42,201 nt of DNA, from contig CAJFOV010000034.1 of NCBI GenBank assembly GCA_904397835.1, positions 1 through 42,201 of the forward strand, written 5' to 3'. Of the stretch, positions 23,122 through 31,548 are shown piece by piece (the first letter of the stretch is position 1; every line of letters starts with the position of its first letter). A program made the translations under genes and the position numbers. Source of the DNA: Candidatus Aristotella avistercoris. Its GTDB lineage: Bacteria; Bacillota; Clostridia; Oscillospirales; Ruminococcaceae. The notes below the pieces were generated by a model. It had not been told where the DNA came from and ran no database searches. It saw only the letters and a program-made list of their open reading frames with translations.

Positions 23122-24405
23122 TTATACCATGGTGTGATCTTCTACCGCGGCGCAGTCCACACCGTGGGCAATGGGCTTCCACTCCACTTTGCGCACCAGT
23201 GCCACCAGCGCGATGGGCACATAGGTGAACATAAACAGCGGGAAGGTGAACAGATAAGCGATCTTTTTCCAATTGGGAATGCGGATGCTCCGCCACTCCA
23301 CCACCACTGTGGCGGCCCCATAGAGCAGGAGGCCAAGGTAGAACATGACCACCGACTGGACCAGGAATTGGCCTGTAATCTCCATGACCTGCTTTGCCAC
23401 CGACTGGGGTTCAAACAGGCAGGCGCCCAACAGAATCAGGTTAAAGGCGATGCCGATGAGGGTCAAAAGCATGCCTGGAGCCACGGTCATAAGCATATCA
23501 TAGCAGGAGAAGGCCTGCCGCCTGGGCTGGAAACACCCTTTAAGCAGGGAGAAACCATAGTGGAAGTTGATCTGATAGAAGCCCTTGGACCAGCGCAGGC
23601 GCTGATTCCAAGACTGGCGGAAGGTCACCGGCTGCTCATCGAAGACCACTGCACGCTCGCAGTAGCCAATACACTTGCCATGGAGAGCGCAGTTGACAGA
23701 AAACTCAATGTCCTCTGTCAGCAGGTGGTAGGGCCAGCCGCCATTTTCGCGGATGAGGTCAGCGGAGACCAAAAAGCCTGTGCCGGAGATGGCGCAGCTG
23801 GTGCCCAGGAACATCCGGGGCGCATTGAGGAAGCGGGCCTCCCGCAAAAACCACATGCCGTAGCCGGCAGAGATCCAGTTGGAACCAAAGTTCTTGGAAT
23901 TGCGGTAAGAGGTGATGGCGGCATATTTGCCGGTGTCAAAGACCCGGTTCATCTCCCGGACAAAGTTGGGATCCACATAATTGTCCGCATCGAAGACAAA
24001 GTAGCCTTCGTAAGAATCTCTGTGATCCTTCTTCAGGCGGTCAAAGAGGTAATCCAGGGCGTATCCCTTGCCCACTTGGACGGTGTCAAACCGCTCATAA
24101 ACCAAGGCCCCCGCTCGACGGGAGACCTCGGCAGTGTCGTCGGTGCAGTTGTCTGCCACCAAATAAATATCCAACAGCTCTGATGGATAGTTTTGATCCT
24201 TCAAGCTCTTGATCAGGCCGCCGATGACGTTGCGTTCATTGCGGGCGGAGATGATAACGGCAAACCGGTGCAGCATTTTGGGCTCCGGAAGGTTCTGGCG
24301 TCTACCACGGATCAGGCCAATGACCAGATATCCCATCTGGTAAAGATAAGCCACTGTAAGGACAATGGCGATGGCATAGTTGAAGTATGTCACAAAATCA
24401 ATCAT
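23122..24405 (-). CDS. Membrane glycosyltransferase, family 2, processive type
   Basis: A 427-residue membrane enzyme related to polysaccharide synthases such as PgaC/IcaA and hyaluronan synthase. An N-terminal membrane segment (about 5-32) precedes the GT-A catalytic domain with VIISARNE (nucleotide binding), DAD (139-141, metal), TED (230-232, catalytic base) and QRLRW (268-272, acceptor-binding motif of processive enzymes). Three to four C-terminal membrane segments follow. The product could be an exopolysaccharide or glycolipid. The start at 24405 follows GGGGA; the frame is open 18 codons further upstream without a ribosome-binding site. It is monocistronic, with a terminator 16 bases after the stop. 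Confidence 0.92.
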   Translation of the reverse strand: MIDFVTYFNYAIAIVLTVAYLYQMGYLVIGLIRGRRQNLPEPKMLHRFAVIISARNERNVIGGLIKSLKDQNYPSELLDIYLVADNCTDDTAEVSRRAGALVYERFDTVQVGKGYALDYLFDRLKKDHRDSYEGYFVFDADNYVDPNFVREMNRVFDTGKYAAITSYRNSKNFGSNWISAGYGMWFLREARFLNAPRMFLGTSCAISGTGFLVSADLIRENGGWPYHLLTEDIEFSVNCALHGKCIGYCERAVVFDEQPVTFRQSWNQRLRWSKGFYQINFHYGFSLLKGCFQPRRQAFSCYDMLMTVAPGMLLTLIGIAFNLILLGACLFEPQSVAKQVMEITGQFLVQSVVMFYLGLLLYGAATVVVEWRSIRIPNWKKIAYLFTFPLFMFTYVPIALVALVRKVEWKPIAHGVDCAAVEDHTMV

Positions 24406-25007
24406 TTTTTTATCCCCATTTTCAGATGGACTTGTGCCTCTCAAGGAATCAATGGGCACACACGTTCCAGTCGCGTCTTAATATAGCACCTTTATGAGAA
24501 GATAACAAGTGCTTTTCCGATAATTTCAGGAAATCTTAAAATATCTGTACATTTTCTTCCACAATCTAAAATTTTTCACCCCGGTTGTTGGTTGGAAATA
24601 TGGCACACTCCTGTTCGATCAACTGTTTGCAAAAAATGGCGCTTTGTTCCATTTTTTACTCTGAAACCGTTTCTGCGGCAGCGGTTACCAGGACATTTTA
24701 CTCACATCGCCGTCTCGCTCCATCCGCTACTTTTATTTTTCAGAAACAAAAGGAAAAAATATGATTGTTTTTGAAAAATAACAGGGTGTTATCTGTCCAA
24801 AAAGTCGAATTTTTCTTTTTCACTTTTCTTTTCTTAGGAATTTTATTATAATATTTGTGGTAAAGTTCCAGCGGGCATTGTCCTCTTCATGGCAACACCT
24901 CTGTCAGTTTTCAAACCAGGGGGCCTCGTACATGCCTGGCGGACCGATGGCGGGACGGGTTCTGACGCCATCCTTCCGCTTATTTTATGGATGGGGAGGT
25001 ATTTTTT
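24406..25007. other. AT-rich divergent intergenic region
   Basis: About 600 bases, much AT-richer than the genes. No coding frame was convincing. It should hold the promoters of the glycosyltransferase (left) and transporter (right) genes. A perfect TATAAT lies at 24847-24852 for the plus strand, but its -35 region is weak. Several T- and A-tracts suggest bent DNA. Confidence 0.55.
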
Positions 25008-25916
25008 GTGAACCAGAAAAAAGGCGTTCTTTTCACCATCCTTGCAGCGTGTGCATTTGGACTGGGGTCCTCCCTATCCCCCCTGACCTATGGGGAGGGC
25101 GGGTGCAGCCCTGTCATGCTGGCGCTGCTGCGGTTTGTGGTCTGTCTGCCCATTCTGATTGTCTTTTCTCTCTGTACCAAAGTGCCCCTGCGGCTGGAGC
25201 GCAGGCAGCTCCTTCCCCTCTTTCTTCTGGGCGCCATCGGCACCGGCGCTACAACTCTGCTGCTCAACTCCGCCTTCAGCATGTTGGATGCGGGCATTGC
25301 GGACACCTTACACTTCACCTATCCCATCTTTGTGCTGCTGGGAAGCGTCCTCTTCTACAAGGCAAAAATCACAAAGGTCAAAGTGCTGGCTATGGGGATC
25401 TCCCTGGCGGGCATTGTCTGCTTTATGTTCAGTGGCTCTGGGGAAAGTACCGTGTCCTCTGTTGGTATTGTGGTGGCCATCATCTCTGGCATCTGCTATG
25501 CCTTCTATCTGCTGTTCATGGACAAAAGCGGCATGGCAGAGGTAAATCCTTTTAAGACGAGCATCTACATCACCCTTTTTGCCATGGTGGTTTTGGCCCT
25601 CTATGCTCTTATCACCAACCAGCTGGTGGTTTCCACCATCACGCCTCAGTCCTGGCTGGTCATTGTCATCTCCGGTGTCCTCAGTCTTGCCGGCATGATT
25701 CTCATCCAGCTGGGTATCCAGAACACCGATTCCACCATGGCCTCCATCCTGAGCACCTTTGAGCCGGTGACCTGCACCATCAGTGGCATCCTTCTGCTGG
25801 GGGAGAGCCTGACCGTCATGAAATTCATCGGCTGTGTGCTGGTGTTGGCCGGTGTGGTGGTGCTGACCACCTATAAGGAGAAGCAGCCGGAGCCACAGGG
25901 TGAGGCGCAGCAGTAG
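25008..25916 (+). CDS. EamA/DMT-family transporter
   Basis: A 302-residue inner-membrane protein with ten predicted membrane segments in two repeated EamA halves (about 5-140 and 150-290). It has the typical LRFVVCLPILIV, GATTLLLNSAFSMLDAGIADTLHFTYPIFV and STFEPVTCTISGILLLGESLT motifs of drug/metabolite exporters. The substrate is unknown; amino acid or metabolite export is usual. I choose the GTG start at 25008, which has GGGGAGG seven bases upstream, over an in-frame ATG seven codons earlier that lacks one. It is monocistronic with its own terminator. Confidence 0.92.
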   Translation: MNQKKGVLFTILAACAFGLGSSLSPLTYGEGGCSPVMLALLRFVVCLPILIVFSLCTKVPLRLERRQLLPLFLLGAIGTGATTLLLNSAFSMLDAGIADTLHFTYPIFVLLGSVLFYKAKITKVKVLAMGISLAGIVCFMFSGSGESTVSSVGIVVAIISGICYAFYLLFMDKSGMAEVNPFKTSIYITLFAMVVLALYALITNQLVVSTITPQSWLVIVISGVLSLAGMILIQLGIQNTDSTMASILSTFEPVTCTISGILLLGESLTVMKFIGCVLVLAGVVVLTTYKEKQPEPQGEAQQ

Positions 25917-25948
25917 CGCCGCTAAACGGACACGTTCCATCTATACCA

Positions 25949-25980
25949 ATGCCGCCCCTCCGCGGAGGGACGGCATTTTT
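25949..25980 (+). terminator. Terminator of the EamA transporter gene
   Basis: TGCCG/CGGCA outer stem with CCTCCGCGGAGG inside, followed by TTTTTG. Confidence 0.85.
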
Positions 25981-26173
25981 GTTCTGTATTGACGGGCGAC
26001 ATCGCCTCTGTTTCAAGTACTGGACACAGTGCACCCTTTCAGAAGATGACCTCCACGCCAGGGGAGGCCGTGGGGAGACAGTCACCCTTGACAGCTGATA
26101 CAAAAGTGGCGCAAACGGCGGGCAGTTTTGGATGATGCCATGTTCTCTCTGCCGAATCCACAGGAGGTCTCCA

Positions 26174-27181
26174 TCACCAGATGCCCAGAATCGTCTGCAT
26201 CAGCAGGCTCATGCAGGCGATGCCCACCCAGCAGCACAGCCCCATGAGAATGGGCTTGCCTCCGGTTTTGACCAGCTTGACCAGATCCGTATTCAGACCG
26301 ATGGCGGCCATGGCCATGACGATGAAAAATTTGCTCAACTGCTTCAAAGGGGCTGTCACCCCTGCAGGCAGGGACAGCAGGGTGGTGGCAACCGAGGCCA
26401 GCACAAAGAACAGAATAAAGAAGGGGAAGATCTTTTTGACATCAAAGGTCCCCTTCCCCTGCAGGCCCTGGGGCCGGGCCTGGCGCATCTGTACGGCAGA
26501 GAGGACCAGGGTGATGGGGATGATGGCCAGGGTGCGGGTGAGCTTGACGATGGTGGCCAGCTCCAGGGTGTTCCCCCCGTGGATGCCGTCCCAGGCCTGG
26601 GCAGCGGCAGTGACGGAGGAGGTGTCGTTGATTGCCGTTCCGGCGAAGAGGCCAAAGCCGCTGTCACTCATGCCCAGCAGGCCCCCCAGGGTGGGGAACA
26701 GCAGGGCGGCGGCAATGTTGAACAGAAAGATCACCGAGATGGACTGGGCAATCTCCTCGTCATCCGCGCCAATCACCGGCGCGGTGGCCGCAATGGCGGA
26801 CCCGCCGCAGATGCAGGACCCCACTCCCACCAGGGTGGAGATTTTGCCGGGGATGTGCAGCAGCCGGTGCATCCCGTAGGCGATCACCAGGGCGGTGGTG
26901 ATGGTGGCCAAAATCACCGGCAGGGATTGACTGCCAAGGCGCAGAACGTCCGAGAGGTTCATGCCAAACCCCAGCAGGACCACCGCATACTGTAGGACCT
27001 TTTTGGAGGTGTAGCGGATGCCCGGTTCAAAGGCGGGACACCCCTTGACCGGCCGGGCCAGACAGATCCCAATGAGAATGGCAAAGACCGGCCCTCCCAC
27101 CACGGGGAACCACTGCCCCAAAAACCAGGCGGGCAGTGCGATCAGCAGACAGAGGAGAACCCCTTGGATGTTCTGTTTCAT
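26174..27181 (-). CDS. YeiH/UPF0324-family membrane transporter
   Basis: A 335-residue membrane protein with about ten hydrophobic segments. The motifs [40 protein letters not shown] and AAIGLNTDL are those of the YeiH (putative sulfate exporter) family. Substrates suggested for relatives include sulfate, sulfite-like or sulfo-organic anions; not established here. The start at 27181 has AAGGAG seven bases upstream. It is divergent from a LysR-type gene, the arrangement seen for yeiH-yeiE in Escherichia coli, so control by that regulator is expected. The regulator here is interrupted by a stop codon. Confidence 0.92.
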   Translation of the reverse strand: MKQNIQGVLLCLLIALPAWFLGQWFPVVGGPVFAILIGICLARPVKGCPAFEPGIRYTSKKVLQYAVVLLGFGMNLSDVLRLGSQSLPVILATITTALVIAYGMHRLLHIPGKISTLVGVGSCICGGSAIAATAPVIGADDEEIAQSISVIFLFNIAAALLFPTLGGLLGMSDSGFGLFAGTAINDTSSVTAAAQAWDGIHGGNTLELATIVKLTRTLAIIPITLVLSAVQMRQARPQGLQGKGTFDVKKIFPFFILFFVLASVATTLLSLPAGVTAPLKQLSKFFIVMAMAAIGLNTDLVKLVKTGGKPILMGLCCWVGIACMSLLMQTILGIW

Positions 27182-27298
27182 GTTGTGCTCCTTCTTTATG
27201 ACAGATTGGATCCCAGGGAGCAGCGGCGCTTCTATTTTGACAAAACCTCTCCCATGGGCCAGTACAGCATAGCACAAAACAGGCATCATGAAAAATGA

Positions 27299-27348
27299 TA
27301 TCTATTTATTGATCCATAAAAATATGTTATGATTATTGTAAATAGATA
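27299..27348. promoter_or_regulatory. Inverted repeat in the yeiH-lysR divergent promoter region
   Basis: Perfect 10-bp arms TATCTATTTA (27299-27308) and TAAATAGATA (27339-27348), with an inner ATAA-n7-TTAT. The element is AT-rich and lies 30 bases before the LysR start. It is a plausible LysR-type operator with overlapping promoters. Confidence 0.6.
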
Positions 27349-27378
27349 GAAACGATCCAACCATGAGGAGGTTTGCCC

Positions 27379-28296
27379 ATGCTGGACCACCGGCTGGACA
27401 CCTTTTTGACGGTGTGCCAATGTATGAACTACACCCAGGCCGCTCAAAGGCTCCACATGACCCAGCCGGCGGTCTCCCAACACATCCGCTGGCTGGAGGA
27501 GCAGTATGGGGTGCCGCTCTTCCGCTATGCCCACAAACGCCTGGAGCTGACCCCTGCGGGCAAACTGCTGATGCAGGCGGCCCTTACCATGCAGCGGGAT
27601 GCCCAGCGGCTCCAGAGTCAGCTGCAGGCTCTGGAACATCCCCGGCCCCTCCTGCGGCTGGGCGCCACCCTGACCATCGGGGAATTTGTGCTGGCCGACC
27701 CCCTGGCCCGCTACTGTAAGGCGCATCCCCAGGTCCAGCTGCAGCTGCAGGTGGCAAACACCCGGGAGCTGCTGCAGCGGATCAACCGGGGGGAGCTGGA
27801 CTTTGCCCTGGTGTAGGGCTATTTTGATCCTTTGGCCTTTGATTCCCTCACCTACAGCACCCAGACATTTTTGCCCGTCTGCAGCAGCCGCTTCCCCCTG
27901 CCGGACTACCCCCTCCAGCTGGAGGACCTGCTGGCCTATCCCCTTCTGGTGCGGGAGCAGGGCTCCGGCACCCGGGAGGTGTTGGAAAAATTTTTGGCCA
28001 GCCACAACCACTGCGTGCAAGATTTTGCCTCCTGCCTGGAGGTGGGCAGCATCCATGTGCTCAAGGCCCTACTCCTCCAGGAGCTGGGGGTCAGCTTCCT
28101 GTACCGGGCCGCCGTGGAGCAGGAGCTTGCCCGGGGGCAACTGCGGGTTGTCCCCCTCCAGGAGGTGTTCCTGCGCCACGCCTTCTCCTTTGTCTGGCGC
28201 CGGGGGAGCATCTTCTCCCAGGAGTACCAGGACTTCTTCACACAGCTGCAGGCCCTCTCCCGGGGGAATGCCCCAGGGGAGCACCTGCCCGACTGA
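27379..28296 (+). pseudogene. LysR-type regulator interrupted by an in-frame TAG
   Basis: A 306-codon frame that would encode a normal-length LysR regulator of the adjacent yeiH gene. The N-terminal winged HTH is intact (FLTVCQCMNYTQAAQRLHMTQPAVSQHIRWLEE). The C-terminal half continues in the same frame (GYFDPLAF...; LLVREQGSGTR; FLYRAAVEQEL) as a typical effector-binding domain. Codon 146 (27814-27816) is TAG within LDFALV-TAG-GYFD, where relatives usually have Glu; GAG to TAG needs one base change. Translation would stop after 145 residues, leaving DNA binding but no effector domain. The start at 27379 follows GAGGAGG. Sequencing error, recent nonsense mutation and amber read-through are all possible. 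Confidence 0.85.
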
Positions 28297-28318
28297 TCTC
28301 CCCTTACCATGCAACAGA

Positions 28319-28352
28319 CGGCACAACAGAACTGTTGTGCCGCCTGCTTTTT
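28319..28352 (+). terminator. Terminator between the LysR and ferredoxin genes
   Basis: CGGCACAACAG pairs with CTGTTGTGCCG around a two-base loop, followed after GCCTGC by TTTTT. It lies between two convergent genes. Confidence 0.75.
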
Positions 28353-28387
28353 GACGGTATCCAGATTTTCTTTTCCAGAACTTGCGT

Positions 28388-29077
28388 CTATTCCCCCAAA
28401 ATCCGGCCGTCTATGGCGACGGTGACCACCTGGAGGGGCAGATCCTTGCCGCTGTTCTCCAGGGCGGAGCGGACCGCCCGCTCCAGACCGCCGCAGCAGG
28501 GCACCTCCATGCGCACCACTGTGATGCTGCGGATCTCCCGCAGGCGCAGAATGGCGCTCAGCTTCTCCTCATAGTTCACAGGGTCCAGCTTGGGGCAGCC
28601 CACCAGAGCCACACGGCCCTTGAGAAAGCGGCGGTGGAAGTCCCCATAGGCAAAGGCGGTGCAGTCCGCCGCAATGAGCAGATCCGCCCCGTCCAGATAG
28701 GGGGCCTGGAGGGAGACCAGTTGAATCTGCACCGGCCAGTGGGACAGCTGACTGGGCACTGTGTCCCCCTCCCTCTGGGAGGCGCCGTCACGGTGGATCT
28801 CCCGCTCCCGGGAGCTGGGGCAGCCGGCGCCCTGTGGCGGCTGGGCCATAAGGGCCTTCACCGCCTGCTCATCAAAGGCCAGCGCCTCCCGCTCCACCAT
28901 GGTGATGGCATCCATGGGACACACCGGCAGGCAGTTGCCCAGTCCGTCGCAGTAGTCGTCCCGGATGAGCTTGGCCTTGCCATTGACCATGGCAATGGCT
29001 CCCTCGTGGCAGGCCTGGGCGCAGAGCCCGCAGCCGTTACACCTGGTCTCATCAATTTGAATGATCTTGCGAATCAT
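28388..29077 (-). CDS. 4Fe-4S ferredoxin-domain protein
   Basis: A 229-residue protein. Its first 60 residues are a 2x[4Fe-4S]-type ferredoxin: Cys13-x2-Cys16-x2-Cys19-x3-Cys23 and Cys43-x5-Cys49-x3-Cys53-Pro. The remaining 165 residues form a separate domain with LIAADCTAFAYGDFH, VALVGCPKLDP and RMEVPCCGGLERAV, whose Cys residues could bind another cluster or metal. Such proteins occur in anaerobes beside Crp/Fnr regulators and electron-transfer or redox-stress enzymes; the exact role is unknown. The start at 29077 has GGGAGG eight bases upstream. It is divergent from the Crp/Fnr gene, which probably controls it. Confidence 0.88.
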   Translation of the reverse strand: MIRKIIQIDETRCNGCGLCAQACHEGAIAMVNGKAKLIRDDYCDGLGNCLPVCPMDAITMVEREALAFDEQAVKALMAQPPQGAGCPSSREREIHRDGASQREGDTVPSQLSHWPVQIQLVSLQAPYLDGADLLIAADCTAFAYGDFHRRFLKGRVALVGCPKLDPVNYEEKLSAILRLREIRSITVVRMEVPCCGGLERAVRSALENSGKDLPLQVVTVAIDGRILGE

Positions 29078-29157
29078 CTGTTTTCCTCCCATATGCTTGA
29101 TTTCCCGGTGGGGCTCTGTTTGATCCCCCATACCAAGAAAAAAATCTTGTGGTTTTC

Positions 29158-29186
29158 TTGTGCTCTCAAGGGTATTCTAGTACAAT
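29158..29186 (+). promoter_or_regulatory. Promoter of the Crp/Fnr gene
   Basis: -35 TTGTGC (29158-29163), 17-bp spacer, -10 TACAAT (29181-29186). Confidence 0.7.
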
Positions 29187-29200
29187 GGACAAGATAAATC

Positions 29201-29216
29201 TGTTGGATTTCCAACA
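29201..29216. promoter_or_regulatory. Palindrome just downstream of the Crp/Fnr promoter
   Basis: TGTTGGA-TT-TCCAACA is a perfect 7-2-7 palindrome at about +9 to +24, immediately before the ribosome-binding site. The size suits a Crp/Fnr dimer, suggesting autorepression; it could also be a small RNA hairpin. Confidence 0.5.
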
Positions 29217-29230
29217 AAGGGAGGCTTTTT

Positions 29231-29884
29231 GTGGAACACAGCGCATGGCTTTTGGACATTCCCCTCTTTGAGGGGATCTCTGACCAGGAGCTGCCCTGCC
29301 TGCTGGACTGTCTGGAGCCCCAGGTGCGCACCTATCCCAAGGGGGCGGTCCTCTTCCCCCTGGGGGAGACGATCTGGGAGCTGGGGGTGGTCCTGGAGGG
29401 GAGTTTACACCTGGGCAAGGAGGACTACTGGGGCAACTGGTCCCTGCTGAACCGGGTGGGACCCGGTGAGCTCTTTGGGGAGAGCTACGCCTGCGCCCAC
29501 GCCCCCATGGGGGTCAAAGTGGTGGCGGAGCAGAACACCCAGGTGCTGTTTTTGGATGTGAATCGGATGCTGACCGGCTGTTCCAAGGCCTGTGCCTTCC
29601 ACAGCCAGCTGATGCAAAACCTACTGCAGATCCTTGCCCAGAAGAACCTGCAGCTCTCCCAAAAGATGGACGTCCTCACCCAGCGCACCACCCGGAATAA
29701 GCTCCTGGCCTATCTCTCCCGCCAGGCCCGGGAGCAGGGGACCAACCCCATTGAGATCCCCTTCCGCCGCCAACAGCTGGCGGACTACCTCTCGGTGGAC
29801 CGCAGCGCCATGACGGTGGAGCTGCAAAAATTGGTCCGGGAGGGGATCCTGCAGGTGGAAAAGAACCGTTTTTGGCTCCTGTAG
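29231..29884 (+). CDS. Crp/Fnr-family transcription regulator
   Basis: A 217-residue regulator. An N-terminal cyclic-nucleotide-binding-like beta-roll (about 8-120) contains GELFGES at the cyclic-nucleotide-loop position, but without the Arg-Ser pair of true cAMP binders. A long dimerisation helix and a C-terminal Crp-type winged HTH follow (FRRQQLADYLSVDRSAMTVELQKLVREGIL). Scattered Cys residues do not form an Fnr cluster pattern, so the signal is unknown. The start is GTG at 29231 with GGGAGG seven bases upstream. It is divergent from the ferredoxin gene, the presumed target. Confidence 0.92.
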   Translation: MEHSAWLLDIPLFEGISDQELPCLLDCLEPQVRTYPKGAVLFPLGETIWELGVVLEGSLHLGKEDYWGNWSLLNRVGPGELFGESYACAHAPMGVKVVAEQNTQVLFLDVNRMLTGCSKACAFHSQLMQNLLQILAQKNLQLSQKMDVLTQRTTRNKLLAYLSRQAREQGTNPIEIPFRRQQLADYLSVDRSAMTVELQKLVREGILQVEKNRFWLL

Positions 29885-29974
29885 GGGCGGCCATCTCTCT
29901 GAAGATTTTCAAAAGAGGCCCCCTCCCCCTCAAAAAAGGTGTATACTAGGGAATTGGAAAGGTCAGGTGATACC

Positions 29975-31246
29975 ATGAAGAAGTTGGGATGGTCCCTGGG
30001 CATTTTGTGCCTGGCCCTGCTCCTGACGGCGGGGGTGCAGCTGAGCGTCTGGAAGGCCTTTGTCCCGCCAGACAAGGTGGGGAGCATCGTTGAGAGCACT
30101 GGAACGGACCTGGCACAGGCCGGCACAAATTGGGTGGAACAGTACCTGCCCCAGTACCAGGGCTGGAGGGTCCCCTATGCGTACCGGCTGGACAGCTGGA
30201 GGGTCCGCACGGTGGAGGTTTTGGACCAGGCGGAGGGGGTGATCCAGGTGGACTACCTGGTGCACCCGGCGAGCGACAACGACCAGTTTGCCGATGCCTT
30301 TGGGGCGGCCCCCTATGAGGAGGCGGGCTGGTACCTGGCCCAGGATGTGCTGTATCTGGAGGGAAACGGCCTCGGGCGCTTTGCTGTGACAGCGTGCATG
30401 ACACCGGTCCAGTACCAGATCGCCAGCGATCCCACCCTGCAGGAGGACGACTCCGCCACCGAGTACCTCATGGCAGACCGGGATGCGACCTATCTCTTTC
30501 GGGATGGGGCCCTCTATGTGACCTATGACCACGGCCAGACCCTGGTGCCGGTGCCGGTCCCCTATGACGACATGACCGAGACCAACAACGGGCTGCACAA
30601 CGAATACCTGCCGGACAACAGCTACCTGGTGACACCGGCCTTCACCGCCTTTGTGGCCTACCATGACCAGGGGGCCTACCTGATCTACAGCACCGATCGG
30701 GGGGCCCATTGGGCGCAGTCGGACATCTTTGCCATCGACTACCGCAGCGAGAGGATCTTCCTCTCCAAGACCCCGGGCGCCTGCTATGTGACCCTGGCGG
30801 TGGACCGGAGCCTGGGCAGCGAATACTATGCCACCTTCTGCTCCACTGACCTAAAAACCTGGACCATGCTGGAGGGGGAGGCCTTCCACAGCAGGTCCTA
30901 TGCCTGCGTGTGCTTTGTGGAGGACAATGTGGGATACCTTGCCCCAGACAGCACCGACGCCAACGGGGACTGTATCCTCTACTACACCCGGGACAACGGG
31001 GCAACCTGTACCACCATCACCTTGCCCCAGCCCACGGAGACGGTGGCCCTGCTGGGATACAACCCCTTTGTTCAGGTGGAGACCATCCGGCTGGTGAACG
31101 GCAAGATCCAGCTCATTGTGGGCCAGGGTGACATGGGGGATTACTCCCGGGAGGGCCACCTGGTCAAGGGACTGTACGAATCGGAGGACGGGGTCACCTT
31201 CTTCTTTGTGGAGGAGACCTTCCATAACCCTGTGGAAGTGGGGTAG
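29975..31246 (+). CDS. Membrane-anchored BNR/sialidase-like repeat protein
   Basis: A 423-residue protein with an N-terminal membrane or signal segment (about 5-28) and an extracytoplasmic body. Two Asp-box-like turns, STDRGAHW and TRDNGAT, mark beta-propeller blades of the BNR/sialidase type. A catalytic sialidase Arg triad and FRIP motif are not seen, so enzymatic activity is unlikely. The first 130 residues outside the membrane are a separate region. I do not recognise a named family. The start at 29975 has AGGTGAT upstream. The next gene begins eight bases after the stop and probably shares the transcript. Confidence 0.7.
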   Translation: MKKLGWSLGILCLALLLTAGVQLSVWKAFVPPDKVGSIVESTGTDLAQAGTNWVEQYLPQYQGWRVPYAYRLDSWRVRTVEVLDQAEGVIQVDYLVHPASDNDQFADAFGAAPYEEAGWYLAQDVLYLEGNGLGRFAVTACMTPVQYQIASDPTLQEDDSATEYLMADRDATYLFRDGALYVTYDHGQTLVPVPVPYDDMTETNNGLHNEYLPDNSYLVTPAFTAFVAYHDQGAYLIYSTDRGAHWAQSDIFAIDYRSERIFLSKTPGACYVTLAVDRSLGSEYYATFCSTDLKTWTMLEGEAFHSRSYACVCFVEDNVGYLAPDSTDANGDCILYYTRDNGATCTTITLPQPTETVALLGYNPFVQVETIRLVNGKIQLIVGQGDMGDYSREGHLVKGLYESEDGVTFFFVEETFHNPVEVG

Positions 31247-31254
31247 GTGATAAA

Positions 31255-31491
31255 ATGACAGGTTTCAAACGGGTCCTTTGGTGGATCATCCTAATTTTGG
31301 TGGCCCTCTGCTGCAGTTGGGCCGCCGTCCAGGGGGTGGTGCTTTGGGCTGTCCATGGGGATGCTGCCACCGGCATCCCCTGGTGCCTGTGGGCTGTGGG
31401 CCTCGGGGCCCTCTATTTCCTCCTGTTCTTTGGCCCCCAGCTGTTGAACCGCCGCCGGAAGGGCCAGAAGCCGGAGTGCGAGGACCTGTGA
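31255..31491 (+). CDS. Small membrane protein of unknown function
   Basis: A 78-residue protein with two hydrophobic segments (about 8-32 and 43-62) and a basic then acidic C-terminus (NRRRKGQKPECEDL). The ribosome-binding site TAGGTGAT lies just before ATG 31255 and begins at the stop codon of the upstream gene. It is cotranscribed with the BNR-like gene and ended by a strong terminator. No family was recognised; it may help anchor or export its neighbour. Confidence 0.75.
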   Translation: MTGFKRVLWWIILILVALCCSWAAVQGVVLWAVHGDAATGIPWCLWAVGLGALYFLLFFGPQLLNRRRKGQKPECEDL

Positions 31492-31517
31492 GGCCCCGCC
31501 CAAATAAGAGGCGCGTG

Positions 31518-31546
31518 GGAGCCGCACCGATGGTGCGGCTCCTTTT
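31518..31546 (+). terminator. Terminator after the small membrane gene
   Basis: GGAGCCGCACC/GGTGCGGCTCC stem, GAT loop, then TTTTG. Confidence 0.88.
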
Positions 31547-31548
31547 GT

